Origin: Anagrus nilaparvatae
Lineage: Eukaryota > Arthropoda > Insecta > Hymenoptera > Mymaridae
Direction: 5' to 3'
Assembly (NCBI GenBank): GCA_022575985.1
Contig: JAKSXM010000288.1
Location: 6,475,501-6,539,500 of the forward strand
DNA length: 64,000 bases
Shown here piece by piece: positions 10,380 through 23,615 of the stretch. The position numbers were made by a program, and so were the translations under genes. Every line of letters starts with the position of its first letter. Positions within the stretch are counted from its first letter, which is position 1. The notes below the pieces were generated by a model. That model searched no databases, was not told where the DNA came from, and saw only the letters and a list, made by a program, of their open reading frames with translations.

Positions 10380-12267
10380 ATCAAATTATTTACAGACTGT
10401 AATTTAAATTTTTTATTTGTTTCTTCACAAATTTTTTTAGGAAAATGATTTTTGAAATTTTATTTTCTCAATAAGCCTAAAGAAAATTGGAGAAAAAAAA
10501 TTTTTTATGACACCATTCCAATTTCTAAGGTACGAGGTCAAAGGTATCGAAATGACAGCCGATTTTCGATTTTTTTTAATTTGTTGGAAAAATCTGAGCG
10601 AATTTTTCAATTTTAATTTTTCCGCACTCTGCACAAAAATAAAAAATAATTTTCAACAACAGGGGATATGTAAAATTTTTCTGCTGAGTCCGAATCTGCG
10701 ATTAATTTTTCGGAAAAAGCTCAAGAAAACCCGGAAAATCGGAAAGTAAAAGGTTTAAAAGTCAAAGATCCCTCAAAAACTATTTACCAACATAAATTAC
10801 ATGGAAAAACACGGAACCCCGAAAATACAACTTTAAAGGCTAATTAAAAGAAAATCCCGCGTTTTAATAAATTTTACTGCTAATTTAAAGTAATTTTTCA
10901 TGCATAAATTAACCGCTTAAAACTGACAAAAAAAATTTTTTCTGCATTTTTTGAGTAACTTATTGCTGCCCATCCCCTCCTAATAAAGTTAAAATCATAA
11001 GCTTTTGAATAATAGGTCGAAAGATAATTTTCAAATAAATTTTTTTTACCCGAATATTCTAATGCGATTTTTCTGAAAAAAATCCTTCCTTTTTTTGATG
11101 GATAGTATTTGAATATCATTTTGCCTTTTATAGCAAAAAAATTTTCTTTTATTAAATGGATAAAACTTCAACTACATAATTTTATTGATCCCTTTTGTTT
11201 ATGCTGATTAAATTTTATACTTTTATGATTTTTTCATTTATATTTTGTGCAATCAATAATATGTATCGGTTATAATATTAAATAGCCTTTGTAAATAAAA
11301 TTTTCATAACCATAAATTTATGTATTTTTTCAATGAAAAAATAAATAAAAGAATCAATGACCTGCTGTTATTTAAAAATAAAAAAAAATAAAATAAAAAC
11401 GTACAAGACGTGCTGTTCTTCAAAACTCTGAGTAAGTAATCATAATTTCCGAACTCGTAAATTTATGGAAGGAGTGAAATTATTGCTAAGAGTAAACTGC
11501 AGAATAAAAAGAACGAATAAAGAGTTCTCAGTAGTCTGACATCGATATGTTCATAAAGTTACCATTTATTTCTCTAGTTATTACAATCTTTAATTTTTAT
11601 TTTTTTCAAGTTAAATAATATAAAATTAAAAGAAAATTACGACTCCTGTAAAATAAAAAAATTGAAGCAAAATACAACCACTGATTTAAAAAGGTATTTT
11701 ATAAAAAATTAAAAGACAAAATTTCTTAGCTTCTTTGTTATAACTAATTCTTAGTGTAACTAATATTAGAGGTAGGCAAGAGTCTAAGATCTTTTCTCGG
11801 TTCAATGCTTTTTAAATGGTAGCTGTTTTTTTATTTATTTTTTTGTTAAAATTTGCTGCAAAAATCTTAGATAATTATTCTATTTTAATTTTTCTGCGCT
11901 CTACATACAGCTAAATAATAATTTTCTACAATTGGGGGTACGTAAAATTTCATAATGAATCCGAATCCGGATATGCCATCAGCTTTTCGAAAAAACTTCA
12001 ATAAAATTAAGAAAATCGGTATAACTAAAAGGAAATTTCAAATTCGGATTTCTAAAAGCGAAATTTTATTTTCTTCTGAATGGTCTTAAAATCTAAGTTT
12101 TCCTATGTATATTTTGCTGGTAAATACTTTTTGAGGGATTTAAAGTACTTAAAAATTCATAAAATAAATTGTCATAACCTTCCATTTCCCAAAATTTTCC
12201 ATTTACCGAGTTTTCCTGTAATCAAAACTCCGACTCAATTTTTAGTATCTTCAGGAAATTTTAGTAC
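10380..12267. other. Intergenic / probable first intron of gene 2
   Basis: No gene was found; the short open frames at 10507-10749 and 12080-12298 show no recognisable protein. The notable part is about 11400-11535, the third copy of the coiled-coil gene 5' flank. Confidence 0.4.
11400..11535 (+). promoter_or_regulatory. Candidate core promoter of coiled-coil gene 2
   Basis: TATA-like AATAAAAAG at 11503 lies 27 bp upstream of an arthropod-type initiator TCAGTAG (A at 11530). The block also has ACGTGCTGTTCTTCAAAACT, matching the flanks near 2.6 and 6.1 kb. If it serves the ATG at 15215, the 5'UTR intron would run to the acceptor at 15192 and contain the 2.5-kb palindrome. This link is inferred. 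Confidence 0.3.
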
Positions 12268-14807
12268 ATATGACGCATTATTTTTTTTTACTACTTAATT
12301 CGGACAAAAAACTGAAAAAAAAAAATTTGAAAGGACATAGATATGACCCGTGTTTTCTGGTAGTTTGAACCTTCAGAAAACCGAAAAAAATCGTGAACAA
12401 GAAATCGGAGATAGGTGCCAAAAAGATTTTTCCACTTTTATGTCAAAAACTGACTTTTTACGTAACTGAGCTACCCGATTTTCGAAAATTTTTATTTTAG
12501 GGGTTTTCACGGTATTTTTCGGGATTTTTGTTTCAAACAAGTTAAAACAAGTTCAAAACTAATAGAAAAAAGGATTTAGCATCGGTTTTTAGCAATATTT
12601 TGACATTTATGAGCTAGAAAACCTGCTTTTAATTTTTGCTTTTTTTCAAATTTGGTTTTATTACTTTTTCATGCATCTTAGGCTGTTCTTAATCTATGTA
12701 AGAGTTAAAATAGTAAATATTGATAATATTTAGTCCAAATTGATTGTTACATACCATTAAGATGCCCTAAAATAATTATTTTAATGCGCTACAATGATAG
12801 AACCCGAGAGTCCCAATTTTTTAATTCTTGTTAAAATGAAGTAATTATACTTTTCTATCTTAAATATTTTGTCTATTTTATTTTTATCTCATAAAATATA
12901 TTTTTCCAAGCAAATAAAACTCCATTAAATATTATATGCCCAAATATTTTTCATTTTTACACGTTTATAACCAATTTTTTCAATTTTATACAATACGTAA
13001 TTTTCACTTATTATTCATATTTTCAAGCTGTAAAATTAATTTAACAAGGGGAGTTCAATACATATAGGAACACAAATTACATCAAATGGTTATGAATGAT
13101 TTTATTATGTTGAAAAAATGCCGAATACCCTCCGTTCATTCCAATGGGCCTTCTGAGCCTAGAAACGCAGAGCTCAATGAAATAGGGTTTTTTGGTAATA
13201 TTCAATGAAACGCTAAAACCTCACAAATTAACCAAAACTCTTCTAGTTGGTCTTATTTTTTTGGTGTAAGTGTCATCTTTTAAACGCCGTAAACCGCGAT
13301 TTTTCATCATTAATTTTTTTATTAATGTAGCCAATTAACCAAATGGCCATTTTTGGCTAAAAATGATCAATTTTAAAATTGCTGCCAAATATGTAATTTT
13401 TGACAAAAATGGGTTTTATAAGTCTCAAAATATTTCCTCAAGCTTCAAATTTCCAAAAATTCTTTACTCTACTTTTTTCAATTATTTGTTAATCAGATAT
13501 GATAATTTAAAGTCAGAGTCCCAATTTTATGGTTTTATAAAAAGATAATTTTTAATGTTAACTTTGAAGAACCGTATCTTAAAAACGACTCAAGGAAATG
13601 AGACGAGTAAAAAATTTTTGGAAACTTGAAGCTTGCGAAAATATTTTGTGACTTATAAAACCCATTTTCGTCAAAAATTACAAATTTGGCAGCAATTTTA
13701 AAATTGGTCATTTTTAGCCAAAAATGGCCATTTGGTTAATTGGCTACATTAATAAAAAAACTAATGATGAAAAATCGCGGTTTAAGGCGTTTAAAAGGCG
13801 ACACTTACACCAAAAAAATAAGACCAACTAGAAGAGTTTTGGTTAATTTGTGAGGTTTTAGTGTTTCATTGAATATTACCAAAAAACCCTATTTCATTGA
13901 GCTCTGCGTTTCTAGGCTCAGAAGGCCCATTGGAATGAACGGAGGGTATTCGGCATTTTTTCAACATAATAAAATCATTCATAACCATTTGATGTAATTT
14001 GTGTTCCTATATGTATTGAACTCCCCTTGTTAAATTAATTTTACAGCTTGAAAATATGAATAATAAGTGAAAATTACGTATTGTATAAAATTGAAAAAAT
14101 TGGTTATAAACGTGTAAAAATGAAAAATATTTGGGCATATAATATTTAATGGAGTTTCATTTGCTTGGAAAAATATATTTTATGAGATAAAAATAAAATA
14201 GACAAAATATTTAAGATAGAAAAGTATAATTACTTCATTTTAACAAGAATTAAAAAATTGGGACTCTCGGGTTCTATCATTGTAGCGCATTAAAATAATT
14301 ATTTTAGGGCATTTTAATGGTATGTAACAATCAATTTGGACTAAATATTATCAATATTTACTATTTTAACTCTTACATAGATTAAAAACAGCCTAAGATG
14401 CATGAAAAAGTAATAAAACCAAATTTGAAAAAAAGCAAAAAATAAAAGCAGGTTTTCTAGCTCATAAATGTCAAAATATTGCTAAAAACCGATGCTAAAT
14501 CCTTTTTTCTATTAGTTTTGAACTTGTTTTAACTTGTTTGAAACAAAAATCCCGAAAAATACCGTGAAAACCCCTAAAATAAAAATTTTCGAAAATCGGG
14601 TAGCTCAGTTACGTAAAAAGTCAGTTTTTGACATAAAAGTGGAAAAATCTTTTTGGCACCTATCTCCGATTTCTTGTTCACGATTTTTTTTGGTTTTCTG
14701 AAGGTTCAAACTACCAGAAAACACGGGTCATATCGATGTCCTTTCAAATTTTTTTTTTTCAGTTTTTTGTCCGAATTAAGTAGTAAAAAAAAAATAATGC
14801 GTCATAT
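12268..14807. repeat. 2.54-kb near-perfect palindrome
   Basis: ATATGACGCATTA at 12268 pairs with TAATGCGTCATAT ending at 14807. The arms stay nearly identical throughout, for example GCTACCCGATTTTCGAAAAT and its complement, and the centre is near 13537. The central 985 bp is the second CAAGGGGAG foldback, so about 777 bp of flanking DNA is duplicated in inverted orientation on each side. There is no plausible ORF. Confidence 0.9.
13045..14029. mobile_element. CAAGGGGAG foldback, copy 2
   Basis: Homologous to 7372-8371 over its whole length (ends CAAGGGGAGTTCAATACAT, interior TTCCAATGGGCCTTCTGAGC). It sits between TTAA on both sides, but the flanks are part of the larger palindrome, so this does not prove a target duplication. 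Confidence 0.85.
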
Positions 14808-14885
14808 ACCTTTGTTGAGAAATTTTGAATATGCCTGTCTTGGCCTAGAGGTCTAATTCCAACGGGTATTTTAGCATGCAGTAAG

Positions 14886-15134
14886 AAATGATGTACCATA
14901 ATATTACGACAGGCTAGTAAATTTACTATTTAATAGTAAAGCCCTTTCTATATAAGACTAAAAGTCGATATTAAATCTGGTGATTTTTAAAATTTATATA
15001 GTGTAGTTGCGAGTTATTTATGATTAATCATTAAAAATCCCGAACTACACTAAATAAATTTTAAAGTTGACCAGATTTAATCTCGACTTATACCTAATCA
15101 GATGTAGAAAGGACTGAATATTGTGTACATCATT
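14886..15134. mobile_element. ~250-bp MITE upstream of gene 2
   Basis: Outer ends AAATGATGTAC / GTACATCATTT and inner arms with GATTAAATCTGG-like and TAGTGTAGTT / AACTACACTA pairs form an imperfect inverted repeat about 80 bp before the gene 2 acceptor. Confidence 0.6.
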
Positions 15135-15214
15135 TTTTACTATATAATAATGAATTACGTTAATGTTTTTAAATAATATTTATAATTTTCAGAAACACAA
15201 AATAAGCAAATAAT

Positions 15215-15892
15215 ATGGCACAACATTTAGCAACAGGACTTGCTATTGGAACACTTACTTGTTCTGTAGCAAAAATAGCGAAAGATTATAATGATACATT
15301 ACGTGAAAACCAACAAAAATTAAATTCTTTCGAGCAAAACATGGAAAAGAATAAAGCTAAAATCGAAGAACTAAAATATAAAAATTTTCAAATGGAAAAT
15401 AAATTAAAAATTACTGAAAAAGAAAACAAAGATTGTAAAAGTGAAATAAAAAATCTTAAAGAATTAAATGAAATAAGTAAAGCTGAAATAGAATTTCTTA
15501 AGGAAGAAAACGAGAAAGGTAAAGATGAAATAGAAAATCTAAAAGAAGAAGCTGAAATAATTGTAAAAAACTTCAACAAAGCTGTTGAAGATAACGAAAA
15601 AAACAATTTAGAATTTAAAAATATTTTATTTATCATGTACAATGAGATTAAGTCAAAGCAGAATTTCGAATTAGATCAAAAAATGAGCAGGTTGCAACTG
15701 AAATTCGAAAAAAATAACGAGTCAAATTTTTCAGATCCTGATAATCAATACTTTAATCAATCAGCAGATTATCAAAATGAGCCAGAAATGAATTGTACAC
15801 TTGATGATTCTAATGAATCTTTAATTTTGTATAATATTTGTCTGTTAGCAGTCACAATTTTAATCGCATTTATAGTGATTATTTTAAATTAA
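15215..15892 (+). CDS. Coiled-coil protein with C-terminal membrane anchor, gene 2
   Basis: Paralogue of 3122-3856; family not recognised. The 225-residue frame opens with MAQHLATGLAIGTLTCSVAK; the matching part of gene 1 has the same pattern IGT...C.VAK..K.YN. A Lys/Glu-rich coiled coil covers about 30-140 (repeated EIENLKEE-type heptads). The conserved block VKNFNKAVEDNEKNNLEFKN and FIMYNEIK then aligns with gene 1. After SNESLILYN the protein ends in a hydrophobic segment (ICLLAVTILIAFIVIILN) that looks like a tail anchor. In gene 1 this point is a splice donor leading to an acidic tail, so the paralogues differ in their ends. The leader after acceptor TTTTCAG (15192) resembles that of gene 1. 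AATAAA sites lie at 16073 and 16133. Localisation to an internal membrane is inferred. Confidence 0.7.
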   Translation: MAQHLATGLAIGTLTCSVAKIAKDYNDTLRENQQKLNSFEQNMEKNKAKIEELKYKNFQMENKLKITEKENKDCKSEIKNLKELNEISKAEIEFLKEENEKGKDEIENLKEEAEIIVKNFNKAVEDNEKNNLEFKNILFIMYNEIKSKQNFELDQKMSRLQLKFEKNNESNFSDPDNQYFNQSADYQNEPEMNCTLDDSNESLILYNICLLAVTILIAFIVIILN

Positions 15893-17059
15893 CTTATTAA
15901 TCATCAAAAACAGCAGAATTAAATTATTTAGTATTTAATTTTATCTATTGGTACTTTATGTTTTCTATTTTGAGTATAAACAAAATTTATAAAAAGTTAA
16001 TTATCAGTGTCAGTAATAAAAATTTTATAAAATCTTGACTCTTATCAATTAGTATTAATTAATATTAATGAAAATAAAACACTGTAATAATTTTACTGCA
16101 TAATTTACATTATTATACTTTATCTTTTTGACAATAAAGAAAATAGAAGTTTGAAAATTTAGAATCGACGCTATAAAAATTTTATTGAAAAATTTTTTAC
16201 ATTTTAATAAATAATAACAAAACTTGAGCGATTATCTTTAGAATAAACAGAAACAAAGAATTGAAAATTTTAGGTCATTCAGGTACTGGAGCATTTTTTA
16301 ATACTCGGTTTTCCCATTTAAAATTCGGTCATGTGCTGGTGCAAAAAACATGTCGTGAATATCACTTAATTTCATAAGATAAAATGCTAATTAGGACAAA
16401 GTTTTTGTGTTAATGTATTAGTAAGGGTTCAAAGTAACCATTAAAAACAAAACTTTACCATTAAAAAAACTATTTATTAAATAATTCACATTTAATAAAC
16501 CGAAAATCTTCAACCGTTCATGTAGTGGTACGAGTACCTTACTAAAAATTATACATAAATTGCTAAAACTATAAGGAAGTTTTACATATGGATTACAAAA
16601 AATTTGTTTATGACTAATTCAAAGGTCAAAATGCTAGGTGACAAGATTTTTGTGATTGATTGCATAAAGGCTGCAGAATTACAAATCCAGTTCGTTATTA
16701 TCTATATTCTTTTAAAGCTAATCAAAGCCACATAGATGAAATATATGGAAAAGAAGATATTTACGCTAATTTTTACCTGGATAACTCTTACCATATTTAA
16801 GTTTTTTTTTTTTTTTTTTTTGATAACCTATTTGCTATAATTTATTTTGGAGTCAGCGAAGATATTTTTTTTGTTAAGGTTTCTTTTAAATTCATGAATA
16901 TAGGAGGAGGACCTAAGAATTTTTCAGTAGGAATAAATAATAAGTTAGGAAACAAAAACATTTGGAAAAATATAAATTTCTATTAAAAGGTGTTCGGTTA
17001 AAATATGACTAATTATGCCAAAACGGTATATTTTTTTCCAATAAAAATCCAAAATAATT
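15893..17059. other. AT-rich 3' flank of gene 2 and spacer
   Basis: Contains two AATAAA signals (16073, 16133) and a T tract near 16802-16821. No coding signal was recognised. Confidence 0.4.
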
Positions 17060-17390
17060 TATCAATTTTAGGAAAGTATATGTTAACTAACCAAAAAATT
17101 ACTCCAAAAGAGAATTTGACACAAGAAGCATGAAATAAAAGTTTACCACAGTTTTTATTTAACTTATGATTTTTATACACTAATTAAAATTAAATTTTCA
17201 ATTTGACCACTGGATCCTGATATATAACAATGATTCTGTCGTAAAACTGAAAAGTAAAATTAAATTGTGATCAAAACTTCTGCGTCAAATAAAAATCGTG
17301 GTGAACATTTACTTTATCTATTTTGTGCAAAAATCTCTGGTGGAGTAATTTTTTGGTGGGTAACATATACTTTCCCAATTTTAACACTGT
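17060..17390. mobile_element. ~330-bp imperfect inverted repeat
   Basis: AGGAAAGTATATGTTAACTA...AAAAAATTACTCCA (about 17070-17108) pairs with TGGAGTAATTTTTTGGTGGG...AGTATATGTTAC-like sequence at 17340-17382. The inner arms around TTTACCACAGTTTTTATTT also pair. MITE-like. Confidence 0.65.
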
Positions 17391-18108
17391 TAGAAGCAAA
17401 GGTATAGTCATTATAATTTAACTTGAATAATATAATTATGAAAGATATAGGTCACAAGTTTTTCGAGTCTTATAATAGGCCAAAGGGCGAAAGTTAAAAT
17501 AAATCCTAGTTAAATATTGTAAAACTATATATTTTAATTTTATCTTTGGCCAGAACTAATAAGACATTATTTTATTACTGACTTTTTTTTATGAAGTAAA
17601 ATATTACAAAACACTACGAAAATTCTACTCTGGTATTTATTGTCTCAAAGGTTAATTAACAGTGTACATAGGTACTTAAAAAAAAAAATCAAGATAATAA
17701 ATTAACAATTTAATAAGTTTGGAGAACTTTTAAAGATTTTTTACTAAAAAATAAAAACCTACACGTAGGCAACCACATAGTACACTAAAGTAATTATTAA
17801 ACTGATTACTTGGGGTTTTTATTCATTTCAAGTAAAGTATCTGCAAATTTTTGGAGAAAGATGTGACTTGCTCAACTACTCATAGAAGGAAAAAAAAAAA
17901 ATCTCTATAAATCAGGAGTTTAGTGGCCCACTGACAAGATGAACGTACTTTATAAACTCAAGAGATTTTTGATCAATTTTTTAGATTAAAATTTATTGAT
18001 TAAATAATCTAATTATTATTAATTGTTTATAATCTTATTATTTAATTTAAAACTTCTGTATAAATTTCAAGAGTGTAACTAATTTTCTGATGGCAAATAA
18101 ATGAAAAA
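17391..18108. other. AT-rich spacer
   Basis: No gene or clear repeat structure was seen. Confidence 0.35.
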
Positions 18109-19680
18109 CTTATAACCGGTTTGTGTAAACACAACCAAAATGCATGGAACATGCAGGCACGTAGCCAGGATTTTCATTCGGGGAGGGCTTCGGGGGGGGG
18201 GGGGGCTTTAGTGTAAAATTTCCTTCTCTAAATGACATTTTATCCCCACTTTTGAAAAAAATACATTACAAAAAAAAAATTCGGGGGGGGGGGGTTAAGC
18301 TTAAGCTTAAGTCAGCTACAAAACCAACCAAATAGAATTTAAAAATTTATTTCATGATAAATCCCAATTCACATAAAATATTGTTTCAAATTTCTATGAA
18401 TTGAAGTTAATTACAATTTAGTTTAAAATTATAATCATATAAATTATTCAATTAGAAATAATAAAAAAATCCTAAAAATCAAGAAATTTCTTCTCCATCA
18501 GATTTTTTTGCATGAAGTTCAAGTTCAGGAATAAATAACTGGGAAATCACTATCCGTACACATGGATGGGTAAGCAATGCACTTTAAAATGAACTTTGCT
18601 ATTTTTAATTTAATCCATAGATCTTTTAAAATATTATCGGTCAAGATGAAAACTGGATTTTGGATTTTTATTAGTTTGTATTATTATAAGTATTAAGAAA
18701 TATTTAAAAGTCTTTAGAATGCATTTTGTGCCATTAGGACCAAAAAAATGCAAGTGCGTCCCATGTAATACTAAGTTATTTTGTGGAACCTTCAATATTT
18801 AAAAAATCTATACCAGGGGTTGATGATCACTGAATTCGAATTTGAAGAAAAAATTGCAAAATTCAAAATGGATGATGGAAAAATGGCACGAATTTGAAAC
18901 TTGAAAGTGTATTTTTTGCATTTATTTCAATTTGACAATAAAAAAGCATTGTGAAGATTTCATATATGAAATTTGTTTAAACGATAAAAATTTTTTTTAC
19001 CCCAGTTTACACCCCCCCCCCCCCCCCGCCACTACTTCCTTAAAGTCCCCTTAGTTTCTTTTTTATGAAGGCATTTTTCTGAAAAAAAACAATTTTTACG
19101 AATTAAAACCCTTAAACTTTAAATTCATGCAAAAAAATTTGATGGGGAAAAAATGTCTAGATTTTCATGATTTTTTTATTATTTTTTTTGAATGCCTATT
19201 AGAACTTTTGCAAAAAGCGCGTAAGTTCATTCAATTCACGATTAGCTATAAAAACTACAACTCTATAATGTATGGGATAGGCTTTTTGGTATTTATTTTT
19301 AATGAGAAGACTTCGTATTTTATGTTAAAAAGGAAGTTGCTATTTATCAATTATAACATGGAACATGTTCATTGGATGGGATATTTGAAAAAGTCTGGCT
19401 CAGTTGGGGGTGCGGGGGTTAAATATTGACGTTTTTAGAAGGGGGTCAAATGGGCTTAGAATATTTTCGATTTAGGGATTTAGAATAATGTGGGAGTCAT
19501 GTCAGGGACAAGAACTTAGAATACTTTAGGTTTATGGACTTAGGATAATTTATATTTCGGGATTTATTGTAATTTTGGTTTTAGGACTTATAATAATTAG
19601 GGTGTATACGTTAAAACTATTATAAGTGAACATGTTACATGATAGTTGTTTGTGTGAAAACACAAACCAGTTATAAGTTT
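18109..19680. mobile_element. Possible 1.57-kb element with AACTTATAACYGGTTTGTGT ends
   Basis: AACTTATAACCGGTTTGTGT (18109) is inverted at ACACAAACCAGTTATAAGTT (to about 19679). The right end itself contains a small hairpin (GTTTGTGTGAAAACACAAAC). The interior holds G and C runs (about 18189-18206, 18280-18293, 19012-19027) and a loose repeat of ACTTAGAATAATTT-like strings at 19450-19610. Part of the interior is also in a duplicated block, so the element's limits are uncertain. Confidence 0.35.
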
Positions 19681-19912
19681 TTTAATTTAAGTTGTTTCAA
19701 AACTGTATACCAAGTGTCGATATAATTTACTTTACTATAAATATATAGAAATCTGTCGTTATCCTCAAAATTCTCTCTTCCTCTGATTTTGGTAAAAGTG
19801 GAACTTACCTTACATTTATAATTGTTACTATGGGGTACAAACTGTTTGAAAATGTAACACTCACCTGAAACAGAAATGAAAATTAAAAACATTAAAAATT
19901 AGAACAATTATA
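19220..19912. repeat. Duplicated block, copy 1 (matches 29235-30070)
   Basis: Shared strings include TTTTGCAAAAAGCG, AGAAGACTTCGTATTT, TGTATACCAAGTGTCGAT and TATGGGGTACAAACTGTTTG. Copy 1 has about 320 extra bp (about 19358-19680). Copy 2 lacks this but has another insert. Confidence 0.8.
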
Positions 19913-19914
19913 AC

Positions 19915-21585
<1,671 letters not shown>

Positions 21586-23612
21586 GAGGCGAATTTAGCG
21601 CATAAAGTTAATGTTTTTTTTTTTAATTCTGCTTGTTCCTTTTTTTTTTGATTCTCAATTTTTGTACACACTCATTTGAAAAATCAATGGTTTTTACTTG
21701 ACTATTATATTAATTAACTAGAATCAATTAAAAATGGTAAAGCGCAAATAAATAAATTTTTATTTAAATTAACGATTTTCAATTTTATTAATTATTATTA
21801 ACCCATCCAAGAACCCAATCTAATTTTTTTTGTTTAAAATTTAATAATTCAGATTTAATTATTATAACAAACTTTAATGATTCAAGATATTTTTCTTTTT
21901 TCTGGTTTTTTTAAGCAAGAAATGTATAAAATTTGAGCAGAGCAAAAATGAAATGGCGAGAGTTTGCATAGCGGGCTGGACTGCATGAATTTGATAGCAA
22001 TAATGACAATGAGTTTTATTCTTGATTTTATTTGGATAGTAAAATGCATTTTAGGTTTCGTTTTTAAAAAATTTTTATTTTTAAAATCATACGGAAAATT
22101 AAAATCTGTTAAATTTTTGCAGCAATAAAATTTTACATAAATTGCAAGTACCTTAAAAATTTTTTCTACTTTGAATATTGCACTCATAAAATTTAATGTT
22201 TGGCAAAATGTGTCAGTCTTATAAGAATGCTAGCAAAAATTTTGTAAAAGTATTTCGATCCTATTTAGAAAAAATTTCGTAAGAATTTAAAAGAAAGATA
22301 TAATATTTGCTGCGCACAAATGCTTCCAAATAGACATTATTTGCTTTTTTCGAGGCTTTTTTATAGGGAATGGGAAACCATGAAGAATAATAATGACCTG
22401 CAGAGGGACTAAAATTTCTTGACAGGTCGTAGTATAGTTTCAGATTAAAATTTTAAAAAATAAATATTTTTAACAATTTAAAATTATTAAAAATTTCTTG
22501 AAAAATTGTGAATTTCTAGAAATATTAATTTTTATAGAGACTTTTATTAAATTCACTAATATAAAATTACGCTGTTTGCGAACCAATCTTTCAATATTCC
22601 AGCAACATGTTCCTTTTTAACATAAAGTTTATGTAGAATAATTTAAAATATACTTCGGAATATACGCGATACAAAATTATAGCTGAAATTTCTAATTGCT
22701 CTAATTGCAGATGTGCTTGATTCGTATTACATAAAAAAATGTAATAAAAAGTCTGGCTATTGGAATCTCCTTTGAGCCACGAATTTTACCTTAAAAAAAA
22801 AATGAGTAACAGCTTTAAAACAAAACTTCTTTTAATTCAATGTTATTGGAATTTTGATAAGGAGAGGATGTAGATAGGATGTAGTCATATTTCTCGTACA
22901 CGCGCTATAAAAAAGATTATAGGGTGAGTGTACCAATTATAGTGACCAAAATTTTTCCTATTAATGGCCACATGTTTTCCATATTATAAAAATAACACGG
23001 TATCGGACATTAAATTAGGAGTGGTAATTAATTGTTAAGTCCCTCTACGTATTTTTTACTTTTCTTCTTCGAAAAGATTTTTACTTACACGCAAAAAAAC
23101 AAAAATTATCTAACATGTTAATATTACAATGTATAGTTTATTTATTACAAAGTCGAGAAGAAAATGTTAACAGCCTTTAGGAGCTCTGTAATTGCCGACA
23201 TTTTTTATGAGGAATCTAGAAAATTTGGGCTAATCGGTTCCTGATTTGCTGAAGCCAAAATGAGTCCGGCCCTTCCCCACTCTAAAACAAAATTGGAGCT
23301 GTGAAACATCGAATTTTATAACTTTAGGTCTGGCTTGAATTGAAAATTGGGGAAGGGCCGGACTCAATAGTAATTCTGGCTATAAGTGACAATTAAAATT
23401 TATCATAATGAAATTTTTTCTGAATAATAATAATAATCAAAAATAAATTCTATTAAAAAAAAAAGAAAATTATTTCCGGACCAATTTTATTATGATTTTT
23501 TTTTTTTATAAAAACGTTTATTATAGAAGGATTTAAACATTTTTTGAAAATTTTTTTAAAATTAAACAATTATTTAAAAAAAAAAGTTAAAATAATTAAG
23601 AATTTTTAGGAG
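21586..23612. repeat. ZNF 3' flanking block, copy A
   Basis: Homologous to 27959-29225 and 39552-41800. Shared strings include GCGCAAATAAATAAATTTTT, AAATGAAATGGCGAGAGTTT-like, GGAGAGGATGTAGATAGGAT and ATTTTTACTTACACGCAAAA. Copies differ by indels of up to some hundred bases. AATAAA within GCAAATAAATAAATTTT is a candidate poly(A) signal. Confidence 0.8.
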
Positions 23613-23615
23613 TCC

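Noticed and set aside
19127..19429. 100-codon ORF
   Set aside because: Lies in a duplicated noncoding block; the frame is not kept in the second copy near 29235.
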